Below are positions 26,140 to 33,468 of a stretch of DNA of 64,000 bases, one piece after another (positions within the stretch are counted from its first letter, which is position 1; each line of letters starts with the position of its first letter). The notes under the pieces are model-generated. The model did not search any database, had not been told where the DNA came from, and saw nothing but the letters and a program-made list of their open reading frames with translations. The translations under genes and the position numbers were made by a program. Location: assembly GCF_041200175.1 (NCBI RefSeq), contig NZ_CP165727.1, positions 6,017,501-6,081,500 of the forward strand, read 5' to 3'. Source of the DNA: Streptomyces sp. R33 (GTDB taxonomy: Bacteria > Actinomycetota > Actinomycetes > Streptomycetales > Streptomycetaceae).

Positions 26140-27774
26140 ATGACCCAGCACCTCGCCGACGCACTGCCTTCGGACAGTGGCCTTCCCACCACCACCGGCA
26201 CCCGGCCCGGCTGGTGGAGAGAAGCGGTGATCTACCAGGTCTATCCGCGCAGCTTCGCCGACTCCAACGGGGACGGCATGGGGGACCTCGAAGGCATCCG
26301 CAGCCGACTGCCCTACCTCAAGGAGCTGGGCGTCGACGCCGTCTGGCTCAGCCCGTTCTACGCCTCCCCGCAGGCCGACGCCGGCTACGACGTCGCCGAC
26401 TACCGGGCCATCGACCCCATGTTCGGCACCCTGCACGACGCCGACGCCGTGATCCGCGAAGCGCATGAGCTGGGCCTGCGGATCATCGTGGACCTCGTCC
26501 CGAACCACTGCTCCGACCAGCACGAATGGTTCAAGCAGGCCCTGCGGGAAGGTCCCGGTTCCCCGCTGCGCGAGCGCTTCCACTTCCGTCCGGGGCGCGG
26601 GGCGGGCGGTGCGGAGCCGCCCAACGACTGGGAGTCCATCTTCGGCGGGCCGGCGTGGACGCGGGTCGCCGACGGCGAGTGGTACCTGCACCTCTTCGCT
26701 CCCGAGCAGCCCGACTTCAACTGGGAACACCCGGCGGTGCAGGACGAGTTCCGCTCCGTGCTCCGGTTCTGGCTCGACCTGGGGGTCGACGGCTTCCGCA
26801 TCGACGTCGCCCACGGGCTCGTCAAGGCCCCCGGCCTGCCCGACCTCGGCCGCGACGAGCAGCTCAAGCTGCTCGGCAACCAGGTGCTGCCCTTCTTCGA
26901 CCAGGACGGCGTCCACGAGATCTACCGAGCCTGGCGCAAGGTCCTCGACGAGTACGCGGGGGACCGCATCGGCGTCGCCGAGGCCTGGACCCCCAGCAAC
27001 GACCGCACCGCCCTCTACGTGCGCCACGACGAGCTGCACCAGGCGTTCAACTTCCACTACCTGACCACGGGCTGGGATGCGGACGCGCTGCGCGCCACCA
27101 TCGACGACTCGCTCGACGCGATGCGCCCCGTCGGCGCCCCCAGCACATGGGTGCTCTCCAACCACGACGTGGTCCGGCACGCCACCCGCTTCGCCGACGG
27201 CGATCCGGCACTCGGCCTGCGCCGGGCGCGGGCCGCCGCGCTGCTGATGCTGGCGCTGCCCGGGTCGGCGTACGTCTACCAGGGCGAGGAGCTCGGCCTG
27301 CCGGAGGTGACCGATCTGCCGGACGAGGTGCGCCAGGACCCCTCCTTCTTCAAGGAGAACGGCCAGGACGGGCTGCGCGACGGCTGCCGCGTGCCGATCC
27401 CGTGGTCGGGCGAGCAGGCCCCGTACGGCTTCGGCGACGGCGGCAGCTGGCTGCCCCAGCCGGCGGAGTGGGCCGGCCTGAGCGTTGCGGCCCAGACGGG
27501 CGACCCGGCCTCGACGCTGGAGCTGTACCGGTCGGCGCTGCGGATCCGCCGGGAGCGTTCCGACCTGGGCGCGGGCGACGCGGTGGAGTGGCTGCAGACG
27601 CCGGAGGCTGCGGAGGGCGTGCTGGCGTTCCGGCGCGGGGACTTCGTCTGCACGGTCAACACGACGGGCGAGCCGGTGCGGATGTCCGCGCCGGGGACGG
27701 TGCTGCTGGCCAGCGGGGACCTCGCGGAGCCGGACGTGCTGCCCGCCGACACGGCGGTGTGGTGGCAGGGGTGA
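26140..27774 (+). CDS. GH13 alpha-glucosidase, second copy
   Basis: A 544-residue cytoplasmic enzyme, close paralogue of the gene at 20991-22631. GH13 regions are WWREAVIYQVYPRSF, DLVPNHCSD, GFRIDVAHG (nucleophile Asp), IGVAEAWTP (acid/base Glu) and VLSNHDVVRH. The C-terminal domain holds FRRGDFVCTVNTTGEPV. It would hydrolyse the maltodextrins brought in by MalEFG, encoded just upstream. AAGGA precedes ATG 26140 by 4 nt. The stop overlaps the next start by 4 bp (GTGA), coupling it to a LacI-family regulator. Confidence 0.92.
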   Translation: MTQHLADALPSDSGLPTTTGTRPGWWREAVIYQVYPRSFADSNGDGMGDLEGIRSRLPYLKELGVDAVWLSPFYASPQADAGYDVADYRAIDPMFGTLHDADAVIREAHELGLRIIVDLVPNHCSDQHEWFKQALREGPGSPLRERFHFRPGRGAGGAEPPNDWESIFGGPAWTRVADGEWYLHLFAPEQPDFNWEHPAVQDEFRSVLRFWLDLGVDGFRIDVAHGLVKAPGLPDLGRDEQLKLLGNQVLPFFDQDGVHEIYRAWRKVLDEYAGDRIGVAEAWTPSNDRTALYVRHDELHQAFNFHYLTTGWDADALRATIDDSLDAMRPVGAPSTWVLSNHDVVRHATRFADGDPALGLRRARAAALLMLALPGSAYVYQGEELGLPEVTDLPDEVRQDPSFFKENGQDGLRDGCRVPIPWSGEQAPYGFGDGGSWLPQPAEWAGLSVAAQTGDPASTLELYRSALRIRRERSDLGAGDAVEWLQTPEAAEGVLAFRRGDFVCTVNTTGEPVRMSAPGTVLLASGDLAEPDVLPADTAVWWQG

Positions 27775-28778
27775 CCTCCCCGCTCCGGCTGACGGACATC
27801 GCCGCGCAGGCCCAGGTCAGCGAGGCGACGGTCAGCCGTGTGCTCAACGGCAAGGCGGGCGTGGCGGCCGGCACCCGGCACAAGGTGCTGGCCGCCATGG
27901 ACCTGCTCGGCTACGAGCGGCCCGTGCGGCTGCGGCGGCGGAGCAACGGGCTGGTGGGGCTCCTGATCCCGGAGCTCACCAACCCGATCTTCCCGGCGTT
28001 CGCGCAGGTCATAGAGCAGGCGCTGGCGGGGCACGGGTACACGCCGGTGCTGTGCACGCAGACGCCGGGCGGGGCCACCGAGGACGAGCTGGTGGAACAG
28101 CTCGAGGAGCGGGGCGTGACGGGGATCGTCTTCCTGTCCGGCCTGCACGCGGACTCGACGCTGGACCCGTCCCGCTACCAGCGGCTGTCGTCGAGGGGTG
28201 TCCCCTTCGTCCTGATCAACGGCTTCAACGAGCACGTGAACGCCCCGTTCATCTCCCCGGACGACCGGGCGGCGGCCGACATGGCGGTACGTCACCTCGC
28301 GGACCTGGGGCACCGGCGGATCGGCCTGGCGATAGGGCCGACCCGCTACGTCCCGTCGGCCCGCAAGGAGGCGGGGTTCGTCGCCGCCGTGCCGGATGCG
28401 GAGTCCCAGGGGCTCATCCAGCGCACGCTGTTCACGGTGGAGGGCGGCCACGCGGCGGGCGGAGCCCTGCTGGACCGCGGCTGCACCGGCATCGTGTGCG
28501 GCAGCGACCCGATGGCGCTCGGCGTCATCCGCGCGGTGCGTGAGCGGGGGCTGCGGGTGCCGGAGGACGTGTCGGTGGTCGGCTTCGACGACTCGCCGCT
28601 GATCGCCTTCACGGACCCGCCGCTGACGACGATCCGCCAGCCGGTCCGCGCGATGGCGACGGCGGCGGTCGGAGCCCTCCTGGAGGCGGTCGGCGGCACC
28701 CCGGTCCAGCGCACGGAGTACGTCTTCCAGCCGGAACTGGTGGTGAGGGGATCGACGGCCCAGGTTCCGGAGGACTAG
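27771..28778 (+). CDS. LacI-family repressor, second MalR-like copy
   Basis: A 335-residue protein. The helix-turn-helix LTDIAAQAQVSEATVSRVLN is almost the same as in MalR at 19918-20964, and the core segments LINGFNEHVNAPFISPDDRA and VVGFDDSPLIAFTDPPLTTI also correspond. It is slightly shorter, missing part of the segment after VPSARKEAGF. It is coupled to the GH13 gene by a 4-bp overlap. The recognition helix similarity suggests that both repressors bind overlapping sets of operators. The TAG stop lies within the CTAG end of a palindromic element (28775-28868). Confidence 0.9.
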   Translation: MTSPLRLTDIAAQAQVSEATVSRVLNGKAGVAAGTRHKVLAAMDLLGYERPVRLRRRSNGLVGLLIPELTNPIFPAFAQVIEQALAGHGYTPVLCTQTPGGATEDELVEQLEERGVTGIVFLSGLHADSTLDPSRYQRLSSRGVPFVLINGFNEHVNAPFISPDDRAAADMAVRHLADLGHRRIGLAIGPTRYVPSARKEAGFVAAVPDAESQGLIQRTLFTVEGGHAAGGALLDRGCTGIVCGSDPMALGVIRAVRERGLRVPEDVSVVGFDDSPLIAFTDPPLTTIRQPVRAMATAAVGALLEAVGGTPVQRTEYVFQPELVVRGSTAQVPED

Positions 28779-28868
28779 GGGGTGTCGTCAAAGTCCCTCC
28801 CCCAGCTACCGCTGGGAGGTGCCCCCAGGCCGGCGGGCGGACGACGCTACTTTGACGACACCCCCTAG
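28775..28868. repeat. 94-bp palindromic element with CTAGGGGGTGTC ends
   Basis: The arms 28775-28794 (CTAGGGGGTGTCGTCAAAGT) and 28849-28868 are perfect 20-bp inverted repeats. The 54-bp interior has its own hairpin (around GCT near 28805-28817). The left CTAG supplies the TAG stop of the LacI gene. A related element with the same first 12 bp lies at 59380-59449. It may be a miniature mobile element and may also act as a terminator. Confidence 0.8.
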
Positions 28869-28873
28869 CGGCT

Positions 28874-28906
28874 CGCGGGGGTCCCGGGGGTGGGGGGACC
28901 CCCGCG
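28874..28906. terminator. Hairpin before the propeller-protein stop
   Basis: CGCGGGGGTCC (28874-28884) and GGACCCCCGCG (28896-28906) are perfect 11-bp arms around an 11-nt loop. It sits between the converging LacI gene and the propeller gene that ends at 28911, so it can terminate either. Confidence 0.75.
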
Positions 28907-28910
28907 TGTC

Positions 28911-30071
28911 TTACGCCACGACCTTGCCGACGCCGCCCAGGGGCTGGGCGGCGCGTTGGGCGATCTGCCAGAGCTGGCCTTCGCGGTTGCTGACGTAGAT
29001 CTGGCCGTCGGCGGTGTCCAGCGCGAGGCCTTCGCACGTCGCCAGACCGCCGGCCACCACCCGCTGCGAGCCGTCGGCCAGGGTGATCTCGTGCAGGCGG
29101 CCGCCGTTCTGATGGTCGACGGTGTACGCCTTGCCGTCGCCGATGAGCTCGATGCGCATGGCGCTCGCCCCGGACAGGGTGGTCAGGAGGCGCTTCGTGC
29201 CGTCGGCGAGGCTGACCTCGTACAGGTTGCCGCCGTGGTCCTTCTGGCCGACGTACGCCTTGCCCTTGCCGTCGAGCGCCACTGCGCCGACGCCGACCGG
29301 CAGGCCGGTGGCGACCGTGGTCTTCTGCCCGCTCTGCAGGTCGACCGCGGTGAGCTTCCCTTCGCTGTGACTGATGACGTAGGCCGTGCCCCTGCCGTCC
29401 AGCGCGAGGCCGTACGCGCCCGGGACACTTGCGACCGCACCGGAGGTGCCGGTGGACAGGTCCACCGCGAGCAGGCGACCGTTGCCGTAGTCGGCGGCGT
29501 AGGCCTTGCCCTTGCCGTCCAGCTTCACATCGCAGATGTCGCCCAGGCCGCTCGCGACCACGCGCTGCGCGCCGGTGGCGATCTTCACCGCGGACAGCTT
29601 CTGGCCGCCCCGGTCGGCGACGTACGCCGTGTTCTGCGCCGGGTCCACCGCGAGGCCTTCGGACGTCCCCAGGCCCGTCGTGATCAGGGCGTAGCCCCTC
29701 CTGTCGCCGATCATCTTCGACAGGTCCTCGAGCTTCGGCATGTCTTCTTCGCTGATGGTCGGCCGAGGCGGTCCGGCCGCCTTCAGGGTCGAGGAGGCCA
29801 TGCCGGACGTGGAACCGGGGTTCTCGGCGACCTGACGCTGACCGGCGGACGTTTCGTTGATCTTTTGGAAGAGGGGGCTGAGGAAGCCCATGACGTCGAA
29901 GGCTCCGTGCGCCGTCTGACGTACGAGCCACGGGTCGCGCTCACTCTCCAGTTTGCGTACCGCCTCCGAGACGTCCCCGGCGCCAGGGGCGTCGTTGTTG
30001 AGCGATTCAGCGGATCGTTTGGCGGAGTCGGCTTCGCTTCCGCCGCTGTTGAAGATGTTTTCAAAGGACAT
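28911..30071 (-). CDS. Beta-propeller (NHL/SMP-30-like) protein with helical N-terminal region
   Basis: A 386-residue protein without signal peptide or membrane segment. The start at 30071 has AGGAGG 8 nt upstream. Residues 1 to about 130 are helical and charged (KRSAESLNNDAPGAGDVSEA; FLSPLFQKINETSAGQ). The remainder has about six blades of the type GLAVDPAQNTAYVADRGGQK, DVKLDGKGKAYAADYGNGRL, GVGAVALDGKGKAYVGQKDH and GLALDTADGQIYVSNREGQL. Such propellers bind proteins or small ligands, sometimes with lactonase activity. It follows the aerolysin-like gene by 35 bp on the same strand, so the two are probably one transcript. No function can be given. Confidence 0.7.
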   Translation of the reverse strand: MSFENIFNSGGSEADSAKRSAESLNNDAPGAGDVSEAVRKLESERDPWLVRQTAHGAFDVMGFLSPLFQKINETSAGQRQVAENPGSTSGMASSTLKAAGPPRPTISEEDMPKLEDLSKMIGDRRGYALITTGLGTSEGLAVDPAQNTAYVADRGGQKLSAVKIATGAQRVVASGLGDICDVKLDGKGKAYAADYGNGRLLAVDLSTGTSGAVASVPGAYGLALDGRGTAYVISHSEGKLTAVDLQSGQKTTVATGLPVGVGAVALDGKGKAYVGQKDHGGNLYEVSLADGTKRLLTTLSGASAMRIELIGDGKAYTVDHQNGGRLHEITLADGSQRVVAGGLATCEGLALDTADGQIYVSNREGQLWQIAQRAAQPLGGVGKVVA

Positions 30072-30106
30072 GAGTTTTCCTCCTGAGCTGCCCGGCGGTT
30101 GTGGAA

Positions 30107-31183
30107 TCACCCCTTGTAGAGCGGCTGTTTCTGGCTCGAATAATCAAGGGTTTCAGGCTGGAAGACCCGGTGTTCCCCGGTGCGGACGGCGACGATTTCG
30201 GCCGCCCCCTTCTGCATGAACCGCTTGCCTTCGTCGGCCAGATCGAAATGGCTGCCATCCGTGACGGAATCGCCGAGTTTCCATGCGATGACCTGGGAGA
30301 ATTTCGGGTCCTTGGACTGCGGGGGAGTCTCCTTGACCGCCACCGGCTTGGGGTAGTACAAGGCGATCCAGCCGCCGAAGGTGACCGGGAATTCATAATC
30401 GAACTGCCTCACCTGACGTCGTGTCGTGGCCATGACGTCCGCTCGGCTCATCACTTCCAGGCTGACCGATGACTGGTGCTTCCATTCAGTGGTCAGCGAA
30501 CCGCTGACAGAGGCGGTGATTCCGAGGAGAAGATCTGCCCATAATTCCCCGGTGCCCGTGACGGAAGTCGAGGCCGTTGTCGTATTCGTCGCTTCTGTAT
30601 GGGACTCGTTGTCGACGCCCTGATTGTCCTTGCTGTTCTTCAGGGTGGTCTTCTGGAACTGCATCATCGCCATGCTCTTCTGCAGCTGCTCCTGCAGCGA
30701 TGCGGTGGACTTCGCCCCGAAGGTGAGCTTCACCTCCCCTTGGAGCGACCAGCTGATCGTGTTCGAAATCGAGAATTCAACCGTGTCCGTAACGGTGATT
30801 TTGATGGGGTCGGTTCCGTTGATGTACGTCTGCTTGGAGATCATGTCGGGCGGGGGCTGTGTGATGTCGCTCCGCTCTTCGACGACCGGTACACCCATGT
30901 TCATGTAGGCGCGCCAGCCGCGTTCGTGCGCCGCCTTCTCCTCCTGGGGGAAGGTGCCGTATCGCACCTTGTTCAGGCAGAATCCTATGGGGCCGACCGA
31001 CTCTCCCCCTTTTTCGGTGGCCCTCTTGAGTGCAGGATTCCTCAGGATGTTGCGCTTCAGGATCTCCTCCGCCTTGGCGGCGATTTCGAGCTCCTCCTGG
31101 TTCCGGGTCGTGAGCGGATGGCGCATGAATACATCGTTGATATAAGCCTTGCCCACGTCGCTCGTCATGCTGCTTGTCGCCAT
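30107..31183 (-). CDS. Possible aerolysin-like (ETX/MTX2-type) beta-pore-forming protein
   Basis: A 358-residue protein without signal peptide. Residues 1-110 are helical or mixed. From about 110 the sequence has long alternating Ser/Thr strands: KITVTDTVEFSISNTISWSL, then GEVKLTFGAKSTASL, a central Asn/Ser/Thr-rich stretch TEATNTTTASTSVTGTG, SVSGSLTTEWKHQSSVSLEV, and a strand pattern QFDYEFPVTFGGWIALYY. This layout resembles the pore-forming domain of ETX/MTX2 and aerolysin toxins, where the Ser/Thr loop forms the barrel hairpin. I infer the family by pattern only. AAGGAGG precedes ATG 31183 by 10 nt. GC is lower than around it (about 55-58 percent in two 60-base lines counted by hand). Confidence 0.5.
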   Translation of the reverse strand: MATSSMTSDVGKAYINDVFMRHPLTTRNQEELEIAAKAEEILKRNILRNPALKRATEKGGESVGPIGFCLNKVRYGTFPQEEKAAHERGWRAYMNMGVPVVEERSDITQPPPDMISKQTYINGTDPIKITVTDTVEFSISNTISWSLQGEVKLTFGAKSTASLQEQLQKSMAMMQFQKTTLKNSKDNQGVDNESHTEATNTTTASTSVTGTGELWADLLLGITASVSGSLTTEWKHQSSVSLEVMSRADVMATTRRQVRQFDYEFPVTFGGWIALYYPKPVAVKETPPQSKDPKFSQVIAWKLGDSVTDGSHFDLADEGKRFMQKGAAEIVAVRTGEHRVFQPETLDYSSQKQPLYKG

Positions 31184-31658
31184 GTTCTCGGGGCCTCCTT
31201 GCGTTCCGGAATGGGATGATTGTCGTCGCGCCCTCTGGGTGCAGGGTGAAACTACGTGGGCGACGCCGGGTGACCGCCCCGCCGAAATGGCCAGGCTGGC
31301 GAAAAGCGGACAGTCCCGCTGACCACTTGCTTGATCGTTCTTCGGGCGGGCGCCCGGCCGGCCCACCCGCTGTCACCTGCGCATGCGTGGGTGCGGAACG
31401 TGGCCGGATCCGTCGTTTTGAGCGGTTCGCGTGGCTGCGGAGTGTGAGGAAGTGGCGGGGAAGCGGTGCCCGTGGGGGGTGCGGGCCTGATCCGCGGAGG
31501 TGCAGGGCGGCCGGTCCGCGGCTCCCGTACGACCCGGCTGTCCGGCAGGACACGCCCCGGAAACAATTCTGCAATCTCTTGCGCAAACTCTTGCAGCGCT
31601 CCTACCTGGCCCCTACGGTCGCTGCAATCCCCACCTCTTCCGCCAGGAGGCCCCCCGC
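31184..31658. other. 475-bp divergent intergenic region
   Basis: This gap separates the aerolysin-like gene from the secreted amylase. The left half is of lower GC and must hold the promoter of the leftward two-gene unit, but no clear hexamers are seen. The right end holds the symmetric operator at 31569-31596 and the AGGAGG of the amylase gene at 31645-31650. No gene is supported. Confidence 0.6.
31569..31596. promoter_or_regulatory. Symmetric MalR-type operator upstream of the amylase gene
   Basis: CTGCAA (31569-31574), TCTC, TTGCGCAA (31579-31586), ACTC, TTGCAG (31591-31596) share one centre of symmetry at 31582/31583. The same region also reads as two direct CTCTTGC repeats 12 bp apart. 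It lies 63 bp before the amylase start. CTTGC/GCAAG cores match Streptomyces MalR (Reg1) targets near amylase genes (family knowledge). Confidence 0.65.
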
Positions 31659-33365
31659 ATGCCTGCCAGAGCCGTCAGAGCTGCAACTCTTTTCGCCGCG
31701 ACTGCACTTGCCGCCGCCGCCCTCACCGGCCCGGCACCGCAGGCCGTGGCCGCGGCACCCGGCGACAAGGACGTCACGGCCGTGCTGTTCGAGTGGCGCT
31801 TCGAGTCCGTCGCCAAGGCCTGCACCGATGCGCTCGGGCCCGCCGGGTACGGGTACGTCCAGGTCTCGCCGCCGCAGGAGCACATCCAGGGCTCGCAGTG
31901 GTGGACCTCGTACCAGCCCGTCAGCTACAAGATCGCCGGGCGGCTCGGGGACCGGGCCGCGTTCAAGGCCATGGTCGACACCTGCCACGCCGCCGGGGTG
32001 AAGGTCGTCGCCGACTCCGTGATCAACCACATGGCCGCCGGCGACGGTGTGGGGACCGGCGGATCGTCGTACACGAAGTACGGCTATCCCGGCCTCTACT
32101 CCGGCTCCGACATGGACGACTGCCGAGCGACCATCTCCAACTACCAGGACCGGGCCAACATCCAGAACTGCGAGCTCGTCCAGCTGGCCGATCTGGACAC
32201 GGGCGAGGACTACGTGCGCGGGCGGATCGCCGCGTACCTGAACGACCTGCTGTCGCTGGGCGTCGACGGCTTCCGGATCGACGCCGCCAAGCACATGCCC
32301 GCCGCGGACCTGGCCAACATCAAGTCCCGGCTGACCAACCCGGGCGCGTACTGGAAGCAGGAGGCGATCCACGGGGCCGGTGAGGCCGTCTCACCGTCCG
32401 AGTACCTCGGCAACGGCGACGTGCAGGAATTCCGTTACGCCCGGGACCTCAAGCGGGTCTTCCAGAACGAGAACCTCGCCTACCTGAAGAACTTCGGCGA
32501 GGCCTGGGGGTACATGGCCGGTTCCCAGTCCGCCGTCTTCGTCGACAACCACGACACCGAGCGGGTCGGCGACACCCTCAACTACAAGGACGGCTCCGCC
32601 TACACCCTCGCGAGCGTCTTCATGCTGGCCTGGCCGTACGGGTCCCCCGACGTCCACTCCGGCTACGAGTGGACCGACAAGGACGCCGGTCCGCCGAACG
32701 GCGGCACGGTGAACGCCTGTTACGCCGACGGGTGGAAGTGCCAGCACACCTGGCGGGAGATCTCCTCCATGGTCGGCTTCCGCAACGCGGCCCGCGGCCA
32801 GGCCGTCACCAACTGGTGGGACAACGGCGGCGACCAGATCGCCTTCGGGCGCGGCGCCAAGGCGTACGTCGCCCTCAACCACGAGGGCGCGGCCCTCACC
32901 CGGACCTTCCAGAGCTCGCTCCCGGCCGGCGACTACTGCGACGTGCAGAGCGGCCGCACGGTGAACGTGAACTCCGCCGGGCAGTTCACCGCCACCCTCG
33001 GGGCCGGTACCGCCCTCGCCCTGCACGTGAACGCCCGTACCTGCGGCGGCGGGACGACTCCGCCGCCGGCGGCCGCGGGCGCCTCGTTCGCCGTCAACGC
33101 CACCACCGCCCCCGGGCAGAACATCTACGTCACCGGGGACCGCGCCGAGCTCGGCGGCTGGAACACCGGCAGCGCCCTCAAGCTCGACCCGGCGGCCTAC
33201 CCCGTCTGGAAGCTCGACGTGCCGCTCCCGGCCGGGACCGCGTTCTCGTACAAGTACCTCCGCAAGGACGCCGCCGGGAACGTCACCTGGGAGAGCGGGG
33301 CCAACCGCGCCGCCACCGTCCCGGCGAGCGGCAAGGTCGTGCTGAACGACACCTGGCGCAACTGA
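31659..33365 (+). CDS. Secreted alpha-amylase with C-terminal starch-binding domain
   Basis: A 568-residue exoenzyme. The signal peptide covers about residues 1-29 (ALAAAALTGPAPQAVAAAP). The GH13 core is of the animal/actinobacterial type: VVADSVINHMA, GFRIDAAKHM (nucleophile Asp), YWKQEAIHGAGEA (acid/base Glu) and FVDNHDTERV. After GGGTTPPP the last about 95 residues form a CBM20 domain (QNIYVTGDRAELGGWNTGSA, then KYLRKDAAGNVTWESG). It cuts starch outside the cell. AGGAGG stands 8 nt before ATG 31659. An operator lies upstream and a hairpin separates it from the pullulanase gene. Confidence 0.95.
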   Translation: MPARAVRAATLFAATALAAAALTGPAPQAVAAAPGDKDVTAVLFEWRFESVAKACTDALGPAGYGYVQVSPPQEHIQGSQWWTSYQPVSYKIAGRLGDRAAFKAMVDTCHAAGVKVVADSVINHMAAGDGVGTGGSSYTKYGYPGLYSGSDMDDCRATISNYQDRANIQNCELVQLADLDTGEDYVRGRIAAYLNDLLSLGVDGFRIDAAKHMPAADLANIKSRLTNPGAYWKQEAIHGAGEAVSPSEYLGNGDVQEFRYARDLKRVFQNENLAYLKNFGEAWGYMAGSQSAVFVDNHDTERVGDTLNYKDGSAYTLASVFMLAWPYGSPDVHSGYEWTDKDAGPPNGGTVNACYADGWKCQHTWREISSMVGFRNAARGQAVTNWWDNGGDQIAFGRGAKAYVALNHEGAALTRTFQSSLPAGDYCDVQSGRTVNVNSAGQFTATLGAGTALALHVNARTCGGGTTPPPAAAGASFAVNATTAPGQNIYVTGDRAELGGWNTGSALKLDPAAYPVWKLDVPLPAGTAFSYKYLRKDAAGNVTWESGANRAATVPASGKVVLNDTWRN

Positions 33366-33385
33366 ACCCCTCCCTCCGCAGACCA

Positions 33386-33434
33386 GGGCCGCCCGGTATC
33401 CAGAACCTCCCCCGGCCATCCGCCCGGGCGGCCC
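33386..33434. terminator. Hairpin between amylase and pullulanase genes
   Basis: GGGCCGCCCGG (33386-33396) and CCGGGCGGCCC (33424-33434) are perfect 11-bp arms with a 27-nt loop. The hairpin lies 20 bp after the amylase stop and 34 bp before the pullulanase TTG. It could be a full terminator or lower read-through into pulA. Confidence 0.6.
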
Positions 33435-33468
33435 TCATCCACGTGCCACGTACACAAGGAGACCCGCC

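Noticed and set aside
26526..27770. Upstream extension of the second LacI gene into the GH13 gene
   Set aside because: The in-frame upstream part is an out-of-frame reading of a recognisable GH13 gene; the GTG at 27771 gives a normal LacI protein.
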